DNA from: Clostridium sp. CAG:1024
GTDB lineage: Bacteria > Bacillota > Clostridia > Christensenellales > CAG-138
Length of the DNA: 7,414 nucleotides
Direction: 5' to 3'
NCBI GenBank assembly: GCA_000432015.1
Contig: HF985465.1
Span: 1-7,414 of the forward strand
The notes below the pieces were generated by a model that did not search any database, was not told the DNA's origin, and was given only the letters and a program-made list of their open reading frames with translations. The position numbers were made by a program, and so were the translations under genes. Positions 1 through 5,934 of the stretch are shown here, piece after piece; positions within the stretch are counted from its first letter, which is position 1, and each line of letters opens with the position of its first letter.

Positions 1-54
1 TCTTCTAAAAAGAAAAGAAGACTTCCGTTTTGGGCTGCACGGCGAGGCGACCTG

Positions 55-63
55 TGGTATGAT
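55..63 (+). promoter_or_regulatory. Extended -10 promoter for the lipoprotein/hydrolase unit
   Basis: The sequence TGG-TATGAT at 55-63 matches an extended -10 element (TGn followed by 5 of 6 consensus bases). No convincing -35 lies 17 bp upstream, which is common for extended -10 promoters. Transcription would start near position 70, leaving a short leader before the Shine-Dalgarno at 78-85. It lies between the arms of an 8-bp inverted repeat (22-29 and 64-71), which could be an operator or chance. This is a motif-only call. Confidence 0.5.
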
Positions 64-77
64 AACGGAAGAACAAA

Positions 78-85
78 AGAGGAAG
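78..85 (+). promoter_or_regulatory. Ribosome binding site that decides the lipoprotein start
   Basis: AGAGGAAG lies about 10 nt before the ATG at 94. The alternative in-frame GTG at 85 overlaps this Shine-Dalgarno and so cannot use it. Starting at ATG 94 also puts the Lys-Arg of the signal peptide directly after Met. Confidence 0.7.
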
Positions 86-93
86 TGACACGC

Positions 94-1122
94 ATGAAAC
101 GGATTCTCGGCTGTCTGCTCGCCCTGTGCATTCTGTACTGCGGCTGTGCGGACAAAATAGCGGAGCCGGCGCCCGGCGGACAGGCAGGAACCGAAACGGA
201 AATCATATCGACGGAACCCGCCCAAACGCCGAACGCAGTCCTGGAGATCCGCGAGGATACGATCCTGCAGGGCGGCGAGTATGCAAGCGGGACGCCCGGC
301 CAGCATGTGATCCTCATATCGGGCGCACGGCTGTCGGGCGTAGGCCTGACCCTCGACAAGAGCGGCGACGGGAGCGCGGCGGGTGAGGACGGCGTTTTGA
401 CAGGGGCGGAAAACGCAGCGCTTCTCGTGGAGAACGGCGCATATGCAGAGGTGTCCGGCTCAGCGATCAGCTCCGGCGCGGCGGGCGGCCATGCGGTCGC
501 CGTGACCGACGGCAGCGCACTTTTGGCAGATACCATGATCGTGACAACGGGAAGCGGCGCTGCGGCGCTCTATGTGTCGGGCGGCAGCGCGGAACTGCGT
601 CGCTCGGAGCTGGTTTCGGGAAGCGGCAGCGCGTCCGCGCTCTATGTGACGGCGGGCGGCAGCGTCACGGCGGAGGACTCGCAGATCACGTCCGATGCGG
701 GCGATACGGCCGCGCTCTATGGCGGCACGCTCACGCTCATACGCTGCACGCTGACGGGCGATCTGCGGATCCACGGCACGGGCAACCGGCTTGCGGCAAG
801 CGGCAGTACACTGTCCGGCAATGTTTGGTTTCCCGAGGCGGAGGATGAAGCCGCGCTCACCTTCACGGACGGCAGCACTTTTACCGGCGCGATCGTAGGA
901 GACGGCGCGATCGGCATTTCCGTCTCGTTCTCGCAGGACAGCAGATGGACGCTCACAGAGGACTGCTATGTCGCGGGCTTTGCCGACGCGGACGCAGCGC
1001 TTTCGAACATCGAGAGCAACGGACACTCCATTTACTACAACGCGGAACTCGAAGCAAACGCCGTATGGATGGGGAAGAGCTATGCGCTTCCCGGCGGCGG
1101 GTATCTCATTCCGCTCATCTAA
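94..1122 (+). CDS. Predicted beta-helix-repeat lipoprotein, function unknown
   Basis: This 342-residue protein starts at ATG 94. The N-terminus (MKRILGCLLALCILYCGC) has a basic n-region and a hydrophobic core ending at Cys18, which reads as a lipoprotein signal peptide. The lipobox is imperfect (Tyr at -3, Gly at -1), so membrane anchoring is inferred. A low-complexity Gly/Ala/Thr/Pro linker (about 22-48) follows. Residues about 107-222 form roughly five imperfect repeats of about 23 residues, with a recurring [AS]ALYV-x-GGS core and Ser/Thr/Gly turns. This pattern is typical of a right-handed parallel beta-helix. The C-terminal part (about 240-342) resembles the end of clostridial surface proteins with carbohydrate-binding-like or adhesin-like beta-helices, including a W-T-L-T-x-D-x-Y-V segment and an N-I-x-S-N-G-x-x-I-Y segment. 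No catalytic residues are recognisable. It is probably cotranscribed with the hydrolase 16 bp downstream. The lipoprotein and repeat nature is fairly sure; the role is not known. Confidence 0.8.
   Translation: MKRILGCLLALCILYCGCADKIAEPAPGGQAGTETEIISTEPAQTPNAVLEIREDTILQGGEYASGTPGQHVILISGARLSGVGLTLDKSGDGSAAGEDGVLTGAENAALLVENGAYAEVSGSAISSGAAGGHAVAVTDGSALLADTMIVTTGSGAAALYVSGGSAELRRSELVSGSGSASALYVTAGGSVTAEDSQITSDAGDTAALYGGTLTLIRCTLTGDLRIHGTGNRLAASGSTLSGNVWFPEAEDEAALTFTDGSTFTGAIVGDGAIGISVSFSQDSRWTLTEDCYVAGFADADAALSNIESNGHSIYYNAELEANAVWMGKSYALPGGGYLIPLI
412..760 (+). repeat. Imperfect in-frame repeats (~69 nt) coding beta-helix coils
   Basis: Within the lipoprotein gene, two neighbouring units beginning GGAAGCGGC at 550 and 619 are 69 nt (23 codons) apart. 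Both run on to a shared GCGCTCTATGTG and GGCGGCAGCG. A third, more diverged GCGCTCTATGGCGGC occurs near 712, and weaker protein-level units precede 550. The conservation at DNA level suggests internal duplication. Confidence 0.65.
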
Positions 1123-1138
1123 GGGACAGGGGAAAACG

Positions 1139-1624
1139 ATGAACAGCGCATTGGTCGTCATTGACATACAGAACGACATTACGAAACACTATCGAGAGAT
1201 CATTGACCGCATCAACACTGCGATCGAGCGTGCGGCCGCTAAGGGGATGCAGGTCGTGTACATCCGGCACAACAACGTCACGCCCTCGGCAAAGAATTTC
1301 CTGCCCGGTTCCCGCGGCGCGGAGCTCGCGCCGGAAATGAAGGTCGTATCCGGCAACATCTTTACCAAGACAAAGAGCAACGCGCTGACGAGCGAGGCAT
1401 TTGCGGCATACATCCGCGAGAACGGTATCGATACGTTCTATATCGCGGGCGCGGACGCCACGGCCTGCGTGAAATCCACCTGCTTCAACATGACGAAGGC
1501 GGGATACACGGTGTGCGTGCTTTCCGACTGCGTTACAAGCTATGACAAGAAAAAGCTCCCGGAGATGCTGGCCTATTATGCGCAAAAAGGCTGCACAGTC
1601 AAGCCGCTCGACGAGCTGCTGTGA
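1139..1624 (+). CDS. Isochorismatase-family cysteine hydrolase
   Basis: This 161-residue protein belongs to the isochorismatase-like superfamily, which includes nicotinamidases and other amidases using an Asp-Lys-Cys triad. The start is ATG 1139, preceded by AGGGGA at 1128-1133, and it opens directly with the first motif (LVVIDIQND). The expected triad is present: Asp9, Lys77 in the F-T-K-T-K-S-N-A-L segment, and Cys110 in G-A-D-A-T-A-C-V. The fold is complete at a length normal for short family members, and there is no signal peptide, so it is cytosolic. The motif 'GADATACVKST' is of the type found in many clostridial members of unknown substrate. It sits 16 bp after the lipoprotein gene and immediately before a terminator, so the two genes form one unit. 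The family is clear; the substrate (amide, isochorismate or other) cannot be decided from sequence. Confidence 0.9.
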   Translation: MNSALVVIDIQNDITKHYREIIDRINTAIERAAAKGMQVVYIRHNNVTPSAKNFLPGSRGAELAPEMKVVSGNIFTKTKSNALTSEAFAAYIRENGIDTFYIAGADATACVKSTCFNMTKAGYTVCVLSDCVTSYDKKKLPEMLAYYAQKGCTVKPLDELL

Positions 1625-1640
1625 CAGAAACGGCCGAACA

Positions 1641-1680
1641 TAAAAGAAGACCCTCCGCAGGAAGATGCTTGCTGAGGGTC
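1641..1680 (-). terminator. Same hairpin acting as terminator for recA
   Basis: Read on the minus strand, the same stem (1680 to 1649) is followed by TTCTTTTA, a moderately T-rich tract. It lies about 60 nt beyond the distal TAA of the recA frame (1739-1741). No better terminator is visible in 1689-1738, so a bidirectional terminator between convergent units is likely. The T-tract is weaker in this direction. Confidence 0.6.
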
Positions 1681-1688
1681 GTTTTTTT
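1649..1688 (+). terminator. Rho-independent terminator after the hydrolase gene
   Basis: GACCCTC at 1649-1655 pairs perfectly with GAGGGTC at 1674-1680. A GCA/TGC pairing after one mismatch extends the stem inwards. Seven T's follow at 1682-1688. It begins 25 nt after the hydrolase stop codon. Confidence 0.9.
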
Positions 1689-1738
1689 ACGGATCCTATG
1701 CGCGGCGGGTGCGTATCCGGGGCCGCAAAACAGAGAAC

Positions 1739-1846
1739 TTATTCTCCGTCCTTTGCAGGTGCGGCCGCTGCGCCGAGCCGCGCGGCACGTTTGGCTTCCG
1801 CGGCAGCCGTGGCTTCCTGACGCTCCTTGTCGAGCGCGTCGCGCAG
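1739..1846 (-). other. recA: In-frame continuation of recA beyond the TAG
   Basis: Directly after the TAG at 1849-1847, the same frame stays open for 35 codons and ends at TAA 1741-1739. It starts L-R-D-A-L-D-K-E-R-Q-E and continues as an Ala/Lys/Arg-rich tail ending A-P-A-K-D-G-E. This fits the normal RecA C-terminus, where the helix IET-K-LR-x-AL is followed by a variable tail. If the TAG codon encodes an amino acid, the full protein is 357 residues, a normal RecA length. The segment is therefore the original recA 3' end, now outside the literal ORF. Confidence 0.88.
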
Positions 1847-2812
1847 CTACGTCTCGATCTCCGCTGCAAGCTCGGGATTATCCTTCAGGAAGTTGCGCGC
1901 ATTCTCACGGCCCTGGCCGATGCGCAGATCGCCGTAGGAGAACCATGCGCCGGTCTTTTGCACGATCTTCCGCGCAACGGCAAGATCGAGCAGCGAACCC
2001 TCGCGGGAGATGCCTTCGCCGTAGATCATGTCGAATTCGGCCACCTTGAACGGCGGCGCGACCTTGTTCTTGACGACCTTAACGCGGGTACGGTTGCCGA
2101 CGATCTCGGTGCCGGCCTTCAGCGAATCGATGCGGCGCACGTCGAGGCGGACGGACGCATAGAATTTCAGCGCTTTTCCGCCGGTCGTGGTCTCGGGGTT
2201 GCCGAACATCACGCCGACTTTTTCGCGGAGCTGGTTGATGAAGATGACGACCGTGTTGGACTTGCTGATCGCGCCGGTGAGCTTACGCAGCGCCTGCGAC
2301 ATGAGCCGCGCCTGCAAGCCGACGTGCGAATCGCCCATATCGCCCTCGATCTCCGCCTTCGGCACGAGCGCCGCAACGGAGTCCACAACGATGACGTCGA
2401 TCGCGCCGCTTCTGACGAGCTGCTCGGTGATCTCAAGCGCCTGCTCGCCCGTGTCCGGCTGGGAAACGTACAGCTCGTCCACGTTCACGCCGAGGTTTTC
2501 CGCGTAAACCGGGTCGAGCGCGTGCTCCGCGTCGATGAAAGCGGCCGTGCCGCCCATCTTTTGCGACTGCGCGATGATATGCAGCGCAATGGTCGTCTTA
2601 CCGGAGGATTCCGGCCCGAACACCTCGATGATGCGGCCGCGCGGCACGCCGCCCACGCCGAGCGCATAGTCCAGCTCGATGCAGCCGGTTGGAATGACCG
2701 ATACGGAAATCTTCGCGCCTGCGTCGCCGAGCTTCATGATGGCGCCCTTGCCGAACTGCTTCTCGATCTGGCTCAGCGCGATCTCCAGCGCTTTTTCTTT
2801 CTCAACACCCAT
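1847..2812 (-). CDS. recA: RecA recombinase, literal ORF ends at an in-frame TAG
   Basis: RecA is the DNA-dependent ATPase that forms filaments on single-stranded DNA, catalyses strand exchange and triggers LexA self-cleavage. The literal ORF gives 321 residues. Visible features are the N-terminal polymerisation helix (KALEIALSQIEKQFGKGAIM, from residue 7), Walker A GPESSGKT (66-73), catalytic Glu96 in FIDAEHALD, Walker B VIVVDS (140-145), Gln194 in FINQLREK, and loop L2 with GNPETTTGGKALKFY (204-218). The C-terminal domain runs to NPELAAEIET, where TAG replaces the usual Lys codon, so about 36 residues are lost against the 357-codon frame. The ATPase core and both DNA-binding loops are intact. 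The start at 2812 has GAGGA 9 nt upstream. The gene follows cinA by 43 bp and also has its own SOS promoter. Identity is certain; whether the TAG is real is open. Confidence 0.97.
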   Translation of the reverse strand: MGVEKEKALEIALSQIEKQFGKGAIMKLGDAGAKISVSVIPTGCIELDYALGVGGVPRGRIIEVFGPESSGKTTIALHIIAQSQKMGGTAAFIDAEHALDPVYAENLGVNVDELYVSQPDTGEQALEITEQLVRSGAIDVIVVDSVAALVPKAEIEGDMGDSHVGLQARLMSQALRKLTGAISKSNTVVIFINQLREKVGVMFGNPETTTGGKALKFYASVRLDVRRIDSLKAGTEIVGNRTRVKVVKNKVAPPFKVAEFDMIYGEGISREGSLLDLAVARKIVQKTGAWFSYGDLRIGQGRENARNFLKDNPELAAEIET

Positions 2813-2821
2813 TGCGTATGG

Positions 2822-2826
2822 TCCTC
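2822..2826 (-). promoter_or_regulatory. Ribosome binding site of recA
   Basis: GAGGA on the minus strand ends 9 nt before the recA ATG (2812). It confirms the chosen start. Confidence 0.75.
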
Positions 2827-2855
2827 AACTTTCCCAAAATTCAACGCTACGATGG

Positions 2856-4112
2856 TTACAGTATATCACGAACAAATGTACGGTTCAAGCACTTTCTGCG
2901 CAGCAGATCGAGCGCGTGGAGCGTTGCGGTCTCGCGAATGCGCGCGCGGTCGCCGTAGAGGTGCAGCTCGACCGCCTCCGCGCCGTTTTCATCCGCGATT
3001 GCGATGTATACGAGCCCGACGGGCTGCGTTTCGCTGCCGCCGTCAGGCCCCGCGATGCCGGTCGTCGCAAGTCCGAGATCCGCGCCCGCTGCGGCGCGAA
3101 CACCCTGCGCCATCTCAAGCGCGCATTCCCTGCTGACTGCGGTATGCGCATCGAGCGTGGACTTGGAGACGCCAAGTCTGCGCATTTTGGCTTCGTTCTG
3201 GTAGGTGACGTCGCCCTCGGTGAGAAAGGCGGAGCAGCCGGGAACGTCGACGAGCGCGCTTGTGACCATGCCGCCCGTGCAGCTTTCGGCAAGGGCGAGC
3301 GTTTTGCCGCGCTCGGTGAGAAGCGCCGCGTCCACCTCGGCAAGCGTCTTGCCGCAGTCAGAATAGAGCGTGTCGCCGATGCGCCGCCGGATCTCCTCGA
3401 TCATGGGACGCAGCATGGCCTCGCCCGCCGCGTCGGTCTCGCACTGTGCGGTGAGCCGAAGCGTGACCTCGCCGGTCTTTGCGTAGGGTGCAATGGTGGG
3501 GTTCGTCTGGTTCTCGATCATGTCGCGCAGCAGATAGGCGAGCTTGGATTCTCCGAGACCGAAGATGCGGAGTTCGCGGGAATACAGGTGCGTATGACTG
3601 ATGCGCTCGAGATAGGGCAGCACGAAGGTATCGAACATCGGGAACAGCTCGCGCGGCGGTCCGGGCAGCAGGATCGCCGCCTTGCCGTTCGCTTCCATGA
3701 TGCAGCCGGGCGCCGTGCCGTTCGGGTTCGGGAGCAGGATCGCATCGCGGGGGAAGCAGGCCTGCTTGAGATTGTTCGGCGTCATTTCGCGCCCCTTGTC
3801 GCGGAAATAGGCGGTGAGCCGCTCGACCTCCTCCGGGATGGGTTCGCAGTGAAGACCGAGCGCGGCGGCGACGGTCTCTTTGGTGAGGTCGTCGTCCGTG
3901 GGGCCGAGGCCGCCCGTGAAAAACACTACATCCGCGCGGGAAAGCGCCGTATGCACGACTTCCGCCAGACGCGAAGCGTTGTCGCCGACCGTGATCTGAT
4001 AGCGGCAGGTAAGGCCGAGCGGGGCGATATGCCGCGCAATGTGCTGCGCGTCGGTATTCAGAACCTGTCCCATGAGAAGCTCGGTACCGACGGAGACGAT
4101 CTCTGCAATCAT
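2856..4112 (-). CDS. cinA: CinA-family protein, MoaB-like domain plus NMN amidase domain
   Basis: This 418-residue protein is the full two-domain CinA form. The N-terminal molybdopterin-binding-like domain (about 1-170) shows VGTELLMGQVLNTD (8-21), TGGLGPTDDDLT (66-77) and LLPGPPRE (148-155). In related CinA proteins this domain has nucleotide pyrophosphatase (ADP-ribose/NAD-type) activity. The C-terminal PncC/CinA domain (about 255-415) has LALAESCTGG (272-281), DVTYQNEAK (301-309) and TTGIAGPDGG (350-359). This domain deamidates nicotinamide mononucleotide to nicotinate mononucleotide in the pyridine nucleotide cycle. The start ATG overlaps the pgsA stop by ATGA and has no good Shine-Dalgarno, so translation is probably coupled to pgsA. 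It lies directly upstream of recA, as in several Bacillota where the two are cotranscribed and damage- or competence-induced. Its last codons carry the recA promoter. No odd residues were seen. Confidence 0.95.
   Translation of the reverse strand: MIAEIVSVGTELLMGQVLNTDAQHIARHIAPLGLTCRYQITVGDNASRLAEVVHTALSRADVVFFTGGLGPTDDDLTKETVAAALGLHCEPIPEEVERLTAYFRDKGREMTPNNLKQACFPRDAILLPNPNGTAPGCIMEANGKAAILLPGPPRELFPMFDTFVLPYLERISHTHLYSRELRIFGLGESKLAYLLRDMIENQTNPTIAPYAKTGEVTLRLTAQCETDAAGEAMLRPMIEEIRRRIGDTLYSDCGKTLAEVDAALLTERGKTLALAESCTGGMVTSALVDVPGCSAFLTEGDVTYQNEAKMRRLGVSKSTLDAHTAVSRECALEMAQGVRAAAGADLGLATTGIAGPDGGSETQPVGLVYIAIADENGAEAVELHLYGDRARIRETATLHALDLLRRKCLNRTFVRDIL
2860..2888 (-). promoter_or_regulatory. 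recA promoter inside the end of cinA
   Basis: On the minus strand, TTGAAC (2888-2883, 4 of 6 matches to the -35 consensus) and TATACT (2865-2860, 5 of 6 matches to the -10) are separated by exactly 17 bp. The LexA box fills most of the spacer. Transcription would start near 2852, giving a leader of about 40 nt. The whole promoter coincides with the last codons of cinA (L-N-R-T-F-V-R-D-I-L). Confidence 0.78.
2869..2882 (-). promoter_or_regulatory. LexA (SOS) box controlling recA
   Basis: On the minus strand the site reads CGTAC-ATTT-GTTCG. The known Gram-positive LexA/DinR consensus is CGAAC-N4-GTTCG, so only one base of the ten conserved positions differs. It lies between the -35 and -10 hexamers upstream of recA, which is where a repressor site is expected. 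Binding would block recA transcription until LexA is cleaved after DNA damage. Confidence 0.82.
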
Positions 4113-4648
4113 TTTGTTGACACCAGATTTCTGTTTTTAATGATATAGTCCACGCAGGACCAAACGGTAAAGAGCGCCGCAAGATAGGTGACGATCTGAT
4201 CCATCGGAACGCCGATCAGCCGGAACAGGGGGTTGTCGAGCAGCAGCAGCACGATGGAAAAGCACTGGAGCAGGGTTTTCAGCTTGCCGAGCTTGCCGGC
4301 CGCGATCACGACGCCCTTTTCGACCGCAACGAGACGGAACGCGCTGATGATGAGCTCGCGCGCCACGAAGATGACCGTGAGCAGGCCGGAGATACGGCCC
4401 GTGCTGCACAGCATGATGTAGGCCGTGCAGAACAGGAGTTTGTCTGCCATGGGATCCATGAGCTTGCCAAAGTCCGTCACGAGGTCATGCTTTCTCGCGT
4501 ACCAGCCGTCCCATACGTCGGTCAGGCTCGCGAACACGAAGATGGCGCAGGCGATGAGATGCGCGATAAAGCTGTTGATGTAGAAACAGGCCACGAATAC
4601 GGGTACGAGCAGGATGCGAAGAAGCGTCGCTTTGTTTGCCGGGTTCAT
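4109..4648 (-). CDS. pgsA: CDP-diacylglycerol--glycerol-3-phosphate 3-phosphatidyltransferase
   Basis: This 179-residue integral membrane enzyme transfers a phosphatidyl group from CDP-diacylglycerol to glycerol-3-phosphate. The product, phosphatidylglycerol phosphate, is the precursor of phosphatidylglycerol and cardiolipin. The CDP-alcohol phosphatidyltransferase signature D-G-x2-A-R-x8-G-x3-D-x3-D is perfect at residues 47-69, with the additional Asp44. The N-terminus (N-P-A-N-K-A-T-L-L-R-I-L-L-V-P) is typical of PgsA rather than phosphatidylserine or cardiolipin synthase. Hydrophobic stretches near 9-24, 27-42, 71-83, 88-106, 128-140 and 153-170 fit about six membrane helices. The start overlaps the rimO stop by ATGA, with GGAG 10 nt upstream. 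The position between rimO and cinA-recA is the usual one in Bacillota. Confidence 0.95.
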   Translation of the reverse strand: MNPANKATLLRILLVPVFVACFYINSFIAHLIACAIFVFASLTDVWDGWYARKHDLVTDFGKLMDPMADKLLFCTAYIMLCSTGRISGLLTVIFVARELIISAFRLVAVEKGVVIAAGKLGKLKTLLQCFSIVLLLLDNPLFRLIGVPMDQIVTYLAALFTVWSCVDYIIKNRNLVSTK

Positions 4649-5934
4649 TCCGCAAAATCTCCAATCATATCATATTCTTCCGCTGCCGTGAGACGCACGG
4701 GCAGGTATTGCCCTGCTTTCACACGGGGGCGGTAGGGAAGCCGGATCTGACCGTCAACATCGGGCGCCTCCGCCTGCGAGCGGCCGAACAGTCCGTCGCC
4801 GTCTGTGCCCTCGATCAGCACCTCCACGGTCTGCCCGACGCGGGCTTCGTTCCGCACGCGGGAGATGGGCTGCTGCGCGCGCATGAGCGCATCGAGCCGC
4901 GCCGCCTTGACGTCCTCTGGGATCTGGCCGGCCATCGCCGCACCCTCGGTCCCCTCCTCCGGCGAATAGGCAAACGCGCCCACGCGGTCGAAGGGGTATG
5001 CGCGGAGAAAGTCCAAAAGCTCTTGGAACTGCGCGTCCGTCTCGCCGGGGAAGCCGACCATCATGGTCGTGCGCAGCGTAAAGTCCGCGCCGGAGGTCTT
5101 GAGATGATCCAAGACGCGCTCGATATGCGCACGGCTGCCCCTTCGGTTCATGCGGCGGAGAATATCGTCGTTGATGTGCTGCAACGGCATATCAAGATAC
5201 TTCACGACCTTCGGATTCGAGGCAAAAAAGTCGATGAGCTCCGGCGTGACCGTGTCCGGGTAGGTGTACAGCACGCGGATCCAGTGCAGCGCGTCGATTT
5301 TTGAGAGCGCGTCGAGCAGCGGCAGCAGCATGGGCTTGCCGTAGAGATCGCGTCCGTAGCCGGAGGTGTCCTGTGCGATGACGGTCAGCTCCGTGACGCC
5401 GCCGTCCGCGAGGGACTTTGCCTCGTCCACGAGCGATTCCATGGGCGTGGAGCGGAGAGCGCCCCGAATGAGCGGGATCGCGCAGTAGGTGCAGCGATTG
5501 TTGCAGCCGTCGCCTACGCGAAGATACGCGCTGTAGGCGGGGGTCGTAAGGATGCGTCCGGCGTCGGGCGCGCAGAAGGGACGCGCGTCGCCTGCGAGCA
5601 GCGAGGGCAGCTCCGCATAGCGGTCGAAGCCGAGCAGGATGTCCACCTCGGGCAGCGCTTCTTTCAGCTCCGCCATGTACCGCTTTGTAAGGCAGCCGGT
5701 CGCGACGAGCGTTTTGCAGCGGCCGTGCTTTTTATACTCCGCCATTTCGAGAATGGTGTTGATGGATTCCTGCTTTGCAGGCTCGATAAAACCGCAGGTA
5801 TTGACGATCAGCACCTCGGCCTCCGCGGGATCGTTCGTAAACGTATGCCCTGCGGCGGCAAGATAGCCCAGCATTCGTTCGGTGTCCACCTGGTTCTTCG
5901 CACAGCCCAGCGAGATCACGCCGATCAGACTCAT
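4645..5934 (-). CDS. rimO: Ribosomal protein S12 methylthiotransferase RimO
   Basis: RimO is a radical-SAM enzyme with two iron-sulfur clusters that adds a methylthio group to a conserved Asp of ribosomal protein S12. The 429 residues contain the full domain set. The N-terminal UPF0004 domain has cluster ligands Cys11 (SLGCAKNQVDTE), Cys47 (NTCGFI) and Cys81 (ATGCL). The radical-SAM core starts with the C-x3-C-x2-C motif at Cys144, Cys148 and Cys151, followed by IPLIRG and, later, LDMPLQH. A C-terminal TRAM domain covers about 365-429. 'GCAKNxVDTExMLG' and the TRAM sequence 'EAPDVDG' point to RimO rather than the tRNA enzymes MiaB or MtaB. The start ATG overlaps the upstream translocase stop (ATGA), with GGAGGA 6 nt before it at 5946-5941. 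The length is normal and all key cysteines are present. Confidence 0.95.
   Translation of the reverse strand: MSLIGVISLGCAKNQVDTERMLGYLAAAGHTFTNDPAEAEVLIVNTCGFIEPAKQESINTILEMAEYKKHGRCKTLVATGCLTKRYMAELKEALPEVDILLGFDRYAELPSLLAGDARPFCAPDAGRILTTPAYSAYLRVGDGCNNRCTYCAIPLIRGALRSTPMESLVDEAKSLADGGVTELTVIAQDTSGYGRDLYGKPMLLPLLDALSKIDALHWIRVLYTYPDTVTPELIDFFASNPKVVKYLDMPLQHINDDILRRMNRRGSRAHIERVLDHLKTSGADFTLRTTMMVGFPGETDAQFQELLDFLRAYPFDRVGAFAYSPEEGTEGAAMAGQIPEDVKAARLDALMRAQQPISRVRNEARVGQTVEVLIEGTDGDGLFGRSQAEAPDVDGQIRLPYRPRVKAGQYLPVRLTAAEEYDMIGDFAE

Noticed and set aside
85..93. GTG at 85 as start of the lipoprotein
   Set aside because: It overlaps the Shine-Dalgarno; ATG 94 has correct spacing and a standard signal-peptide start.
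968..1138. Upstream in-frame extension of the hydrolase to 968
   Set aside because: It would overlap the lipoprotein gene by about 155 nt and add unconserved residues. ATG 1139 has AGGGGA just upstream and begins at the family's first strand.
460..1179. 239-codon minus-strand frame opposite the lipoprotein gene
   Set aside because: The translation is Arg/Ala-rich and of low complexity, and it runs antisense to the repeat region of a gene that has signal peptide, RBS and promoter.
1739..1849. A frameshift as the cause of the short recA
   Set aside because: The RecA-like sequence on both sides of the TAG is in the same frame, so only a single-base substitution is needed.
1709..3136. 475-codon open frame on the plus strand opposite recA and the end of cinA
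   Set aside because: It is antisense to recA and cinA, its translation is Arg/Asp/Ala-rich without a recognisable domain, and no Shine-Dalgarno supports it. Long antisense frames are expected in GC-rich DNA.
2679..4148. 489-codon open frame on the plus strand opposite cinA
   Set aside because: It is a mirror of cinA codon bias. It spans the recA promoter and the pgsA/cinA junction, and its product resembles no family.
4636..5304. Plus-strand frame opposite rimO
   Set aside because: rimO on the minus strand has every catalytic cysteine and full length; the antisense frame has no motif or start signal.
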